Both the position numbers and the translations under genes were made by a program. This document shows positions 9,269 to 18,063 of a DNA stretch of 64,000 bases, one piece after another. Within the stretch, counting starts at the first letter, position 1. Each line of letters starts with the position of its first letter. A model generated the notes under the pieces. It was given only the letters and a program-made list of their open reading frames with translations, had not been told where the DNA came from and did not search any database. Location of the stretch: positions 186,001-250,000 of the forward strand of contig JBLXDJ010000003.1 in NCBI GenBank assembly GCA_048264105.1. The letters are read 5' to 3'. The DNA is from Oceanospirillum sp048264105 (GTDB taxonomy: Bacteria > Pseudomonadota > Gammaproteobacteria > Pseudomonadales > Halomonadaceae).

Positions 9269-9946
9269 GTGGATAACTCAATTCAACATCACATTATGTA
9301 TGTGCACGGCTTTAACAGCTCTCCGGGCTCCTTCAAAGCCCTGCAGCTGAAAGCCTTTGTCGAGCAAAATCAGCTGGATCTGAAATACCACGCCCCTATG
9401 CTCAGCCACTGGCCTGAAAAAGCGATGGACGCGTTGGAAGATCTGCTGGAGCAGATCAAAGCGGACGATCAGGCCAATGGCAAGATCACCCGTATTCTGC
9501 TGGTGGGCAGCTCATTAGGCGGTTTCTACAGCACCTACCTGATGGCCCGTTATCCGGGGTTGAAAGCGGTACTGATCAACCCTGCCGTTTTCCCGCAGGA
9601 GTTACTGCCCTCCTATCTTGGTCTGAACGAGAACCTCTATACCGGCGAACAGTACGAGCTGACTCAGGATCACATGCAGCAGTTACGCAAACTGCACATG
9701 GCTGAACCTGCCTGCACCCAGAACATTAAAGTGTTCCTGCAGACCGATGATGAAGTACTGGATTACCGCCGCGCTGAAAACTACTACCGTCAGGCGGATG
9801 TCACCATTATTGAAGGTGGCGATCATGGCTTCCAGAACTTTGAGCAGCATTTCACGACCCTGCTGGATTTTGCCGGGATCCGTTATCCGGAACAGCTGAC
9901 CATGCCGGAAGAGGCTGAGGTACTGAAACTGCGGGAAACGGTGTAA
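9269..9946 (+). CDS. yqiA: YqiA-type alpha/beta-hydrolase (esterase)
   Basis: A 225-residue hydrolase of the YqiA/YcfP family. The N-terminal MYVHGFNSSPGSFKA block is the family hallmark. The nucleophile elbow is GSSLGG near residue 88, with a likely acid in QTDDEVLDYR and the catalytic His in GGDHGFQNF. E. coli YqiA hydrolyses short acyl esters in vitro; its natural substrate is unknown. The GTG start has an AGGATGAGG site at proper spacing; the ATG at 9296 is a weaker alternative. The C-terminus is about 25 residues longer than the E. coli protein. It sits 99 bp upstream of parE, the same neighbour as in E. coli. Confidence 0.88.
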   Translation: MDNSIQHHIMYVHGFNSSPGSFKALQLKAFVEQNQLDLKYHAPMLSHWPEKAMDALEDLLEQIKADDQANGKITRILLVGSSLGGFYSTYLMARYPGLKAVLINPAVFPQELLPSYLGLNENLYTGEQYELTQDHMQQLRKLHMAEPACTQNIKVFLQTDDEVLDYRRAENYYRQADVTIIEGGDHGFQNFEQHFTTLLDFAGIRYPEQLTMPEEAEVLKLRETV

Positions 9947-10045
9947 TCACACCCTGATAACCCCGCCCCAACAGAACTATCGAGCCCGATACGCAGCCAT
10001 CACTTACGGCTACCGAAACAGATAAAAAGAATTTCAGGAACACCC

Positions 10046-11947
10046 ATGAGTTCAGATAAACCGACACAAAGTTATAACGCCCAGGCCATTGAGGTTCTAA
10101 GCGGTCTGGAACCGGTGAAAAAACGTCCCGGTATGTATACCGATACCACCCGCCCCAATCATCTGGCGCAGGAGGTAATCGATAACAGTGTCGATGAAGC
10201 ACTCGGCGGCTTTGCCCGAACCATTCAGGTTAGTCTGTATAAAGATGGCTCGCTTTCTGTAGAGGATGATGGTCGGGGCATGCCCACCGACATCCACCCG
10301 GAACACGGCGTCAGCGGCGTTGAGCTGATCCTGACCCGCCTGCATGCCGGTGGTAAGTTCTCCAACAACAACTATCAGTTCTCCGGCGGTCTGCACGGGG
10401 TGGGTGTTTCTGTGGTAAACGCCCTCTCGACCCGTCTGGAAGTTTACGTTAAGCGGGGCGGAGAACAGCTGAAGATCGCTTTTGCCCACGGTGACAAGAT
10501 TGAAGAACTGGAAGTGGTGGGCAGTGTTGGCAAACGCAACACCGGCACCAAGGTTCATTTCTGGCCGGAAGCCGGTTATTTCGACAGTCCTAAGTTCTCC
10601 GTCAGCAAACTAAAGCACAACCTGCGGGCCAAAGCCGTTCTGTGCCCGGGTCTGCATATCACCTTCTGGGACGAAAACACCAGCGAAACCACCGAATGGC
10701 AATATGAAGATGGCCTGACCGACTATCTGAAGCAATCCTCGGTGGATTGGGAAACCCTGCCGGCGTCACCTTTTACCGGTAGTTTCAGCGCCACCACAGA
10801 AGCCGCTGACTGGGCACTGCACTGGCTGCCGGAAGGCGGCGAACTGCTGACCGAAAGCTACGTTAACCTGATCCCGACGGCTCAGGGTGGTACTCACGTT
10901 AACGGTCTGCGTGCCGGTCTTCTGGATGCGCTGCGCGAGTTCTGCGAGTTCCGTAACCTGATTCCCCGTGGCGTAAAAATCACCCCGGAAGATCTTTGGG
11001 AACGCTGCAGCTACGTGCTGTCGGTGAAGATGCAGGATCCGCAATTTGCCGGTCAGACCAAAGAGCGTCTCTCCTCCCGTCAGACCGCCAGTTTTGTTTC
11101 CGGTGTGGTAAAAGATGCTTTCAGTCTCTGGCTGAACCAGCACACCGCAGAAGCCGAAGCGCTGGCGGAAATGACCATCAGCATCGCCCAGAAACGTCTG
11201 CGCGCCAGTAAAAAGGTCGCCCGTAAAAAGATTACCCAAGGCCCGGCACTGCCCGGCAAGCTGGCAGACTGTTCCGGTCAGGACACCGCACGCTCCGAGC
11301 TGTTTCTGGTAGAGGGTGACTCGGCAGGCGGTTCCGCCAAGCAGGCCCGTGATCGTGAATATCAGGCGATTCTGCCCCTGCGCGGTAAAATCCTGAACAC
11401 CTGGGAAGTCAGCTCCGATCAGATTCTGGCCTCACAGGAAGTACACGACATCGCCGTAGCACTGGGTATCGACCCGGCCAACCCGGACCTGTCCGGCCTG
11501 CGTTATGGCAAGATCTGTATTCTCGCCGATGCGGACTCCGATGGTCTGCATATTGCGACCCTGCTCTGTGCGCTCTTTATCCGTCACTTCCCGGCGCTGG
11601 TCGATAACGGCCATGTCTTTGTTGCCATGCCGCCTCTGTACCGTATTGATATCGGTAAAGAGGTGCACTACGCACTGGATGATGATGAGAAGCAGGGCAT
11701 TCTAGATCGTCTCGAAGCGGAGAACAAACGCGGTAAGGTGAACGTACAACGCTTTAAAGGTCTGGGTGAGATGAACCCGATGCAGCTGCGTGAAACCACC
11801 ATGGATCGCAACACCCGTCGCCTTGTTCAGCTGACTCGCGAAGAACACGATGGCACGCTGGAAGTGATGGATATGCTACTGGCGAAGAAACGCTCCGGTG
11901 ACCGTAAAGACTGGCTGCAGCAGTACGGTAATCTGGCGGAGGTTTAA
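10046..11947 (+). CDS. parE: DNA topoisomerase IV subunit B
   Basis: ATPase subunit of topoisomerase IV, 633 residues, acting with ParC to unlink daughter chromosomes. Visible parts are the GHKL ATPase (EVIDNSVDEAL, DDGRGMP, GGLHGVGVSVVN), the transducer domain, and the TOPRIM region starting at LFLVEGDSAGGSAKQ with DADSDGLHI for metal binding and the C-terminal QRFKGLGEMNP block. The length and the IEVLSGLEPVKKRPGMY opening fit ParE rather than the longer GyrB. parC is not in the window. The gene follows yqiA and ends in a terminator. Confidence 0.96.
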   Translation: MSSDKPTQSYNAQAIEVLSGLEPVKKRPGMYTDTTRPNHLAQEVIDNSVDEALGGFARTIQVSLYKDGSLSVEDDGRGMPTDIHPEHGVSGVELILTRLHAGGKFSNNNYQFSGGLHGVGVSVVNALSTRLEVYVKRGGEQLKIAFAHGDKIEELEVVGSVGKRNTGTKVHFWPEAGYFDSPKFSVSKLKHNLRAKAVLCPGLHITFWDENTSETTEWQYEDGLTDYLKQSSVDWETLPASPFTGSFSATTEAADWALHWLPEGGELLTESYVNLIPTAQGGTHVNGLRAGLLDALREFCEFRNLIPRGVKITPEDLWERCSYVLSVKMQDPQFAGQTKERLSSRQTASFVSGVVKDAFSLWLNQHTAEAEALAEMTISIAQKRLRASKKVARKKITQGPALPGKLADCSGQDTARSELFLVEGDSAGGSAKQARDREYQAILPLRGKILNTWEVSSDQILASQEVHDIAVALGIDPANPDLSGLRYGKICILADADSDGLHIATLLCALFIRHFPALVDNGHVFVAMPPLYRIDIGKEVHYALDDDEKQGILDRLEAENKRGKVNVQRFKGLGEMNPMQLRETTMDRNTRRLVQLTREEHDGTLEVMDMLLAKKRSGDRKDWLQQYGNLAEV

Positions 11948-12018
11948 CCCTCTGCTACGGGTAAGGCTTAAACTCGCCCACGTACTCTATTTAAACTGGC
12001 TTTCTGAACCAAAAAACT

Positions 12019-12050
12019 GGCTCCCACGCTCTGCGTGGTAGCCTTTTTTT
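12019..12050 (+). terminator. Rho-independent terminator after parE
   Basis: A stem formed by GGCTCCCACGC and GCGTGGTAGCC with one mismatch and a 3-base loop, followed by seven T residues. It separates parE from the LysE-family gene. Confidence 0.85.
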
Positions 12051-12090
12051 CTTGCCCCTCAAATATCTGAATCCTCAATACCGGAGCGTT

Positions 12091-12699
12091 ATGAGCCTGT
12101 TTCTGCTGTATCTGGCCACCATCTTTCTGATTATCGCGACACCCGGCCCTTCGATTCTGCTGATCATGCAGCACTCAGCATCCTATGGTGTTAAGCGCAG
12201 CTTTTATAACGCCTTGGGCGGGGTCAGTGCCGCCCTGATTCTCATCGCCCTCTCTCTGGGCGGAGTGGCTTTTCTGGTACAGGGTATCTGGATTAACGTA
12301 CTGTCGATTCTGGGTGCCTGTCTGCTGATCTGGGTCGGCATTAATAGCTTTAAGCCGATAGAGCTGAACGAGGAAGGCGAGCATAACGAAAGCGACAAAG
12401 AGCTTTTTAAATCCGCCTTCTATACCGGCATCAGCAACCCGAAAGACCTGATCTTTTTTGCCACCCTGCTGCCACAATTTATCATCACCGACCTGCCCTA
12501 TTGGCAGGCATCGCTGTACCTTGCCTTCGGCTGGCTGGTGCTGGATGTCAGCATTATGATGGGGTACGCGCTGGGCGCGCATCTGTTAGCGCAAAAGCTA
12601 AGCATGGGGGCTCTGAACAAAACCCGGATGGTCAGTGGTGTGCTGATTACCCTGATTGGTGGCGCACTGCTGAGCACTAGCGCGTATCAGTTAGCCTAA
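12091..12699 (+). CDS. LysE/RhtB family amino-acid exporter
   Basis: A 202-residue inner-membrane exporter of the LysE/RhtB family. The family start is clear: FLLYLATIFLIIATPGPSILLI, with the conserved TPGPS motif in helix 1, and about six hydrophobic segments follow. The internal region GISNPKDLIFFATLLPQF is the second family signature. Substrates in the family are lysine, homoserine, threonine or similar; the sequence does not fix which. I use the ATG at 12091 with GGAGCG upstream; an earlier in-frame TTG lies inside the parE terminator and is unlikely. It converges on the diguanylate cyclase gene with only 28 bp between stops. Confidence 0.9.
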   Translation: MSLFLLYLATIFLIIATPGPSILLIMQHSASYGVKRSFYNALGGVSAALILIALSLGGVAFLVQGIWINVLSILGACLLIWVGINSFKPIELNEEGEHNESDKELFKSAFYTGISNPKDLIFFATLLPQFIITDLPYWQASLYLAFGWLVLDVSIMMGYALGAHLLAQKLSMGALNKTRMVSGVLITLIGGALLSTSAYQLA

Positions 12700-12727
12700 C
12701 GACAGGCTACTACCGACTTATTTTTGA

Positions 12728-14539
12728 TCATTCAGCTTCATTCTCAATGACTTTCACGCAATTACGGCCAGAAGTTTTGGCTTCGTAAAGAGCTCGGTCA
12801 GCACGCTGAAGCAAGCTGTCCAAATCATCATTCGTTTGATAAAGCGCACAACCAAAACTACAGGTAATCTGAAAGTCCCGACCGTTATGTGTGATCGTTA
12901 TGGCCTCAATTTTCTTTCTGATGCTGTCTGCCAGCTGAGACAGTTCATTCAGACTGGTATGAGGAGAAATAATCGCAAACTCTTCTCCTCCGATGCGGGC
13001 AGCAAAGTCTTCCGGTTGAATTGTGCCGATAATAGACTCCGCAATCGCCTGTAATGCCGCATCTCCACCGGCATGCCCATAGCGGTCATTCACACTTTTG
13101 AAAAAATCAGCATCTAACTGAATCATGCCACATGGGACATTGGTCTGCTCTGATTCGGAAATAATCTGCTTTCCAGTGCAGATAAAAGAGCGCCTGTTGG
13201 CAATATTGGTCAGAGCATCGGTGCGGGCTTCTTTTTCTGCACGCTGCTTCTCTGATTCCAGCTGCTGAGTTTTCTCATTTACCTGTTTTTCCAGCTCTGC
13301 AGCTTGATTTTCTACCAACGCCAAATAATTTCTTTCGGTCTGTTCATTTGATTTATATATCTGTCGAACCTGCAGAGTAAGCGTGATAAACAATAGGGTA
13401 ATTTCAATAATTGCGGCCACAATAGGGATATGCAGCGCAGCGATATCCTGCACAAGAAGACCATTATCACGAAATGGGTAGCTTGTAACCGCATAGGTAT
13501 ATAGTAGCCATGCGCCACTAAAAATAAGTGCAAGGGGGTTACCTTGTCGCCACCGTAAGAAACCTGCAACGATCAGTAATGGGAAACCTATCATACTTAT
13601 TTTTAAAAAATCGATACTTAACGTTTCCATCTGAAGAAATAACAGCGGCAGCTGAGACAATCCCATAAAGACGTTCAGTCTTAACAATATATCGAGTTTT
13701 GGCAGATGTTTTTTGGTTTCCAGAAAGGCACGCCCGAACATCATGGCAAAGGTAATCATCAAGCCCGAGTAGACCCAGAAATATTGGGTCAGATTCGTAC
13801 TGGTTATCAGATTAGGAATTAAGCCGGATGTCTTTCCCCAGACAAGTATCGAAAAGAAAATATAGAGACTGTAATACAGAAAACTCGAACGCCGCAGGCT
13901 GATAAACAGGCTGAATGACAGCAACATGATAATCAGGAAAATACCAAAGGCCATACCGTAAAAGATAAGCTCAAGGTGTTTATTCGCTTCCAGTTCCCGA
14001 GGGTTCCAGATCAGAAAATCGACATAAACCGCCTGACCTATTTTATCGGCGGTTTTACCAAAGTATTGCCGGGTTTCGCCCGGTTCCAAGATCGTCTGAA
14101 AAACAGGACGCAGCTGATTTACCGGCCGGTTTATTCCCTTCTCTCTAATCGAAGAAAAGTCCTCATGAAAGCCGGATGATGACGAAACATCCCGTTGGTA
14201 GAGCCAGATATTTTCGGGCGTGTGGTTGAGATATTCCAGATGCAGAATCTGTCTTTCAAGACTCGTGTTATGCAGTTTAAAAGCGATCCAGACCGCACCT
14301 GCAGGATAACCGATCCCTGAGGAGCCTGACTCTACGACCTTGAAACGTCCCTTTTTTTCCAACACTGCAGCCTCGTCAACGGTTAGCTGATACTCAGGGT
14401 CTACGAGATAGGAAACATGAGGAAAAAGAGACACCCCGCTTTCAGAGCCGGTAATATTAACAGCAGCACCATACGTTAAAGGTGCCAGAAGCGCGCAGAT
14501 GAACAGTATCATCGATGAAACTAATCGCTTTATTGACAC
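12728..14539 (-). CDS. Membrane diguanylate cyclase with 7TMR-DISM sensor
   Basis: A 603-residue signalling protein predicted to make cyclic di-GMP. A signal peptide (about 1-24) is followed by a periplasmic DISMED2-type beta domain (about 40-165), seven membrane helices (about 185-385), a coiled coil (about 395-440) and a GGDEF domain. The GGDEF domain is intact, with DADFFKSVNDRYGHAGGDAAL and the active-site GGEEF. The inhibitory I-site position reads QPED instead of RxxD, so product inhibition is probably lost. The DISMED2 class is thought to bind carbohydrate-like or other small ligands. The start is GTG with only a weak ribosome site. It is transcribed alone. Confidence 0.92.
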   Translation of the reverse strand: MSIKRLVSSMILFICALLAPLTYGAAVNITGSESGVSLFPHVSYLVDPEYQLTVDEAAVLEKKGRFKVVESGSSGIGYPAGAVWIAFKLHNTSLERQILHLEYLNHTPENIWLYQRDVSSSSGFHEDFSSIREKGINRPVNQLRPVFQTILEPGETRQYFGKTADKIGQAVYVDFLIWNPRELEANKHLELIFYGMAFGIFLIIMLLSFSLFISLRRSSFLYYSLYIFFSILVWGKTSGLIPNLITSTNLTQYFWVYSGLMITFAMMFGRAFLETKKHLPKLDILLRLNVFMGLSQLPLLFLQMETLSIDFLKISMIGFPLLIVAGFLRWRQGNPLALIFSGAWLLYTYAVTSYPFRDNGLLVQDIAALHIPIVAAIIEITLLFITLTLQVRQIYKSNEQTERNYLALVENQAAELEKQVNEKTQQLESEKQRAEKEARTDALTNIANRRSFICTGKQIISESEQTNVPCGMIQLDADFFKSVNDRYGHAGGDAALQAIAESIIGTIQPEDFAARIGGEEFAIISPHTSLNELSQLADSIRKKIEAITITHNGRDFQITCSFGCALYQTNDDLDSLLQRADRALYEAKTSGRNCVKVIENEAE

Positions 14540-14631
14540 GATATACTACGCCTCTATGCCTAAAATTTATTTAATCAAATCCATCATCATGATTACATTT
14601 TTTCGACAAACCTAATATAGGTTTAGGACAA

Positions 14632-14665
14632 AAAAGCCCGCTGTGATTACTCACAGCGGGCTTTT
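14632..14665. terminator. Terminator after ilvD
   Basis: A 15-bp perfect stem (14632-14646 with 14651-14665) with a TTAC loop. The minus-strand side is followed by six T residues, so it mainly serves ilvD and insulates the diguanylate cyclase gene downstream of it. Confidence 0.92.
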
Positions 14666-14689
14666 AAGGTTCTGCGTCTTAGCTAAAAA

Positions 14690-16522
14690 TTAATCCAGCT
14701 GAGACAGATCCCGTACTGCGCCTTTGTCGGCAGAAGTTGCCAGCTTGGCGTAGGCTTTCAGCGCGGCAGATACACGACGCGGACGATCTTCAACCGGTTT
14801 CCAGCCCAGTTTGTCCTGTTCGGCGCGGCGTTTTGCCAGCTCTTCATCGGATACCAGCACATCGATGGTGCGGTTCGGGATGTCGATGCGGATCATATCG
14901 CCATTGCGTACCAGACCGATGGCACCGCCAGCGGCTGCTTCCGGTGAGCAGTGGCCGATGGACAGACCAGAGGTACCACCCGAGAAGCGACCATCCGTCA
15001 GCAGGGCGCAGGCTTTACCCAGACCTTTGGACTTGATGTAAGACGTTGGGTACAGCATCTCCTGCATACCCGGACCACCTTTCGGGCCTTCGTAACGTAC
15101 GATAACCACTTCACCGGCAACCACTTTGTCGTCCAGAATATTGGCTACCGCTTCATCCTGAGACTCGGTAACGTGAGCCGGGCCTTCAAACACCAGAATG
15201 GACTCATCCACACCGGCAGATTTCACCACACAGCCATCCTGCGCGATGTTGCCGTACAGTACCGCTAAGCCACCTTCCAGTGAGAAAGCATTTTCCAGCG
15301 AACGGATACAACCGTTTTCACGGTCGCCGTCCAGTGTCGGCCAGCGGGTCGCCTGACTGAAAGCGGTCTGCGTCGGGATACCGGCAGGTCCGGCTTTATA
15401 GAACTCAACCACCTCTTCCGATGGGTTACGCATAATATCCCACTGATCCAGCGCGTCTTTCATGGTATCGCTGTGAACCGTTGGGGTATCGGTGTGCAGC
15501 TTACCGGCACGATCCAGCTCGCCCAGAATACCCATGATGCCACCGGCACGGTGTACATCTTCGATATGGTACTGCTGGGTATTTGGTGCCACTTTACACA
15601 GCTGAGGCACCACGCGGGACATACGGTCGATGTCCTTCATGGTGAAGTCAATTTCAGCTTCCTGAGCGATCGCCAGCAGGTGAAGAATGGTGTTGGTGGA
15701 ACCGCCCATGGCGATATCCAGCGCGATCGCATTCTCGAAGGCTTTAAAACCTACGGAACGCGGCAGAACGCGCTCATTATCCTGTTCGTAATATTCGCGG
15801 GTCATCTCAACGATGCGGTGACCGGCACGTTTGAACAGCTGTTCACGATCCGCATGAGTCGCCACCACAGTACCGTTACCCGGCAGTGCCAGACCCAGCG
15901 CTTCCGCCAGACAGTTCATGGAGTTTGCGGTGAACATACCGGAGCAGGAGCCACAGGTCGGACAAGCGGAACGCTCAACCGCATCAACCATCTCGTCCGA
16001 CGCGGTCGGATCAGCTGCCAGAACCATGGCATCCACCAGATCCAGTTTGTGCTCAGACAGTTTGGTTTTACCGGCTTCCATCGGGCCACCGGAAACAAAG
16101 ATGACCGGGATGTTCAGGCGCATCGCAGCCATCAGCATCCCCGGGGTGATCTTGTCACAGTTAGAGATACACACCATGGCATCGGCGCAGTGCGCGTTCA
16201 CCATGTACTCCACTGAGTCCGCAATAATGTCACGGGATGGCAGGGAATAGAGCATGCCATCATGACCCATGGCGATACCGTCATCGATCGCAATGGTGTT
16301 GAATTCTTTGGCAACGCCGCCAGCTTCTTCAATCTGACGGGCGACCAACTGGCCCATATCTTTCAGGTGTACGTGGCCCGGTACAAACTGGGTGAAGGAG
16401 TTCACAACCGCGATAATCGGCTTCTGAAAGTCATCATCTTTCATACCGGTTGCGCGCCACAGGGCACGGGCGCCAGCCATATTACGGCCTGCGGTGGAGG
16501 TCTTGGAACGATACACGGGCAT
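14690..16522 (-). CDS. ilvD: Dihydroxy-acid dehydratase
   Basis: The third common step of branched-chain amino-acid synthesis: dehydration of 2,3-dihydroxy-isovalerate or -3-methylvalerate to the 2-keto acids. It has 610 residues. The IlvD/Edd signatures are clear: CISNCDKITPGMLMA and CPTCGSCSGMFTANSMNCL, whose cysteines bind the iron-sulfur cluster, and the C-terminal LLTDGRFSGGTSGLSIGH. It is close to E. coli IlvD over its length, so probably a [4Fe-4S] oxygen-sensitive type. A GAGGA ribosome site lies 7 bp before the ATG. It stands apart from other ilv genes and is divergent from ald. Confidence 0.96.
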   Translation of the reverse strand: MPVYRSKTSTAGRNMAGARALWRATGMKDDDFQKPIIAVVNSFTQFVPGHVHLKDMGQLVARQIEEAGGVAKEFNTIAIDDGIAMGHDGMLYSLPSRDIIADSVEYMVNAHCADAMVCISNCDKITPGMLMAAMRLNIPVIFVSGGPMEAGKTKLSEHKLDLVDAMVLAADPTASDEMVDAVERSACPTCGSCSGMFTANSMNCLAEALGLALPGNGTVVATHADREQLFKRAGHRIVEMTREYYEQDNERVLPRSVGFKAFENAIALDIAMGGSTNTILHLLAIAQEAEIDFTMKDIDRMSRVVPQLCKVAPNTQQYHIEDVHRAGGIMGILGELDRAGKLHTDTPTVHSDTMKDALDQWDIMRNPSEEVVEFYKAGPAGIPTQTAFSQATRWPTLDGDRENGCIRSLENAFSLEGGLAVLYGNIAQDGCVVKSAGVDESILVFEGPAHVTESQDEAVANILDDKVVAGEVVIVRYEGPKGGPGMQEMLYPTSYIKSKGLGKACALLTDGRFSGGTSGLSIGHCSPEAAAGGAIGLVRNGDMIRIDIPNRTIDVLVSDEELAKRRAEQDKLGWKPVEDRPRRVSAALKAYAKLATSADKGAVRDLSQLD

Positions 16523-16837
16523 GGGTAGTCCTCAGCAGCTTGGTGCAGGTAAAAGCCTTGTCAAAACAGGGGCTTTACCCTTCTTTATAGGTTAACTCTT
16601 GCAACCCACTTTTTTACCATTGTGACGCCGGTATGGCTAGGCATAGAGGGGGTTAAAACGGGCTTAAAACAGAAATTTTCACTGCAAAGCCTGTTCTATA
16701 CTGGCGATAACAAACCGTTTTTATTGGATTTTGCTGGCCAGATCCCATTTTCAGCCGCACCAGAGACCTTTCAAACCGCTGAAATAACCGGATTCGACAG
16801 CCAGTTCACCACGTCAAAACGATCGGGGGAGCACACT
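16523..16837. other. Divergent intergenic region between ilvD and ald
   Basis: A 315-bp stretch with no convincing gene. An open frame runs upstream from ald through part of it, but the translation has no family likeness and the ald start is well defined. Close to ilvD, GGTAAAAGCC (16548-16557) and GGCTTTACC (16571-16579) can pair across a 13-base loop in the ilvD leader. Both promoters must lie here; I cannot place them with confidence, and I see no leader peptide rich in Ile/Val/Leu codons. Confidence 0.5.
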
Positions 16838-17953
16838 ATGCTTATCGGCGTACCGAAAGAGATTAAAAATCAGGAATATCGTGTCGGCATGACACCCGCC
16901 GGCGTCAGCGAACTGACCCGGGCCGGACATCAGGTCGTTGTGGAACATAATGCCGGTGAGGCGATCGGCTTTCCCGACAGCGACTATCAAACAGCGGGAG
17001 CCAGTATCGAGCCGGATGTTGCTGCTCTGTTTGATAAAGCAGAGATGATCGTTAAGGTCAAAGAGCCGCAACCGGTGGAATATGCTCGGCTGAAACCCGG
17101 CCAGCTGCTCTTTACCTATCTGCATCTTGCTCCCGATCCTGAACAGACTAAAGGCCTGATCAAATCCGGCTGTACAGCCATCGCTTATGAAACCGTTACC
17201 GATGCTCATGGCGGACTACCACTGTTGGCTCCAATGAGCGAAGTCGCCGGTAAGCTTTCGGTTCAGGCGGGCGCCCGTTGTCTGGAGAAATCCATGAGAG
17301 GCCGTGGCGTGCTACTGGGCGGCGTACCGGGTGTTGAACCGGGTCATGTCACCGTCATCGGTGGCGGTGTCGTGGGGGAAAATGCAGCCAGAATGGCGAT
17401 GGGGTTAGGGGCAGAAGTTACGATTCTGGATCGCTCTATTCCACGCCTCAGAGAGCTTGAAGGCCGCTACAGTGGTCGGCTGAAAACCCTTTACTCCACA
17501 CAGGAAGGGGTACTCGACTGCATTCGTCGCAGTGATCTGGTGGTGGGTGCGGTGCTGATTCCGGGAGCTGCAGCCCCTAAACTGATCACCCGGGAGATGC
17601 TGAAAGAGATGCCGAAAGGCAGTGTACTGGTGGATGTCGCCATCGATCAGGGTGGCTGCTTTGAAACCAGTCGGGCAACTACCCATGATGACCCTGTGTT
17701 TATCGAAGAGGATATTGTGCACTACTGCGTTGCCAATATGCCGGGTGCCGTAGCACGCACTTCAACGCTGGCACTGACCAACGCCACCCTGCCTTTTGTT
17801 ATCGCGCTGGCAAACAAGGGTTGGCAAGATGCAATAAAAGACGATAACCACTTGATGAATGGGCTAAATATTCATGCAGGACAGGTAACAAACCAAGCAG
17901 TCGCTGAAGCTCTGGACTATGCTTACGTTAATCCGACTGATTTAGTCGGGTGA
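16838..17953 (+). CDS. ald: Alanine dehydrogenase
   Basis: NAD-dependent interconversion of L-alanine and pyruvate plus ammonia. The product has 371 residues, the standard length, starting MLIGVPKEIKNQEYRVGMTPAG, the N-terminal signature of the AlaDH/PNT family. The Rossmann segment is VTVIGGGVVGENAARMAMGLGAEV, and the C-terminal substrate region has NMPGAVARTST. The start is set by a CGGGGGA ribosome site and family alignment. Catabolic Ald usually feeds alanine into pyruvate and is often under an Lrp-type regulator; no such gene is adjacent here. Confidence 0.96.
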   Translation: MLIGVPKEIKNQEYRVGMTPAGVSELTRAGHQVVVEHNAGEAIGFPDSDYQTAGASIEPDVAALFDKAEMIVKVKEPQPVEYARLKPGQLLFTYLHLAPDPEQTKGLIKSGCTAIAYETVTDAHGGLPLLAPMSEVAGKLSVQAGARCLEKSMRGRGVLLGGVPGVEPGHVTVIGGGVVGENAARMAMGLGAEVTILDRSIPRLRELEGRYSGRLKTLYSTQEGVLDCIRRSDLVVGAVLIPGAAAPKLITREMLKEMPKGSVLVDVAIDQGGCFETSRATTHDDPVFIEEDIVHYCVANMPGAVARTSTLALTNATLPFVIALANKGWQDAIKDDNHLMNGLNIHAGQVTNQAVAEALDYAYVNPTDLVG

Positions 17954-18011
17954 TACAGGTCTTTTGCTTGGCTGCTCTTGCAGCAAATAAGGCGGGTAGC
18001 TTTTGAATGAG

Positions 18012-18034
18012 AAAAGCGAGCCCGCTTTTTTTTT
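18012..18034. terminator. Terminator between ald and argA
   Basis: A 7-bp stem AAAAGCG/CGCTTTT with a 4-base loop, followed by nine T residues on the plus strand. It ends ald and, less strongly, the convergent argA. Confidence 0.8.
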
Positions 18035-18063
18035 GTTCCGCGCCATCAGGGATGCCAGACATC

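Noticed and set aside
16622..16837. In-frame extension of ald upstream of 16838
   Set aside because: The extra 72 residues have no likeness to the family, while the ATG at 16838 has a good ribosome site and matches known N-termini.
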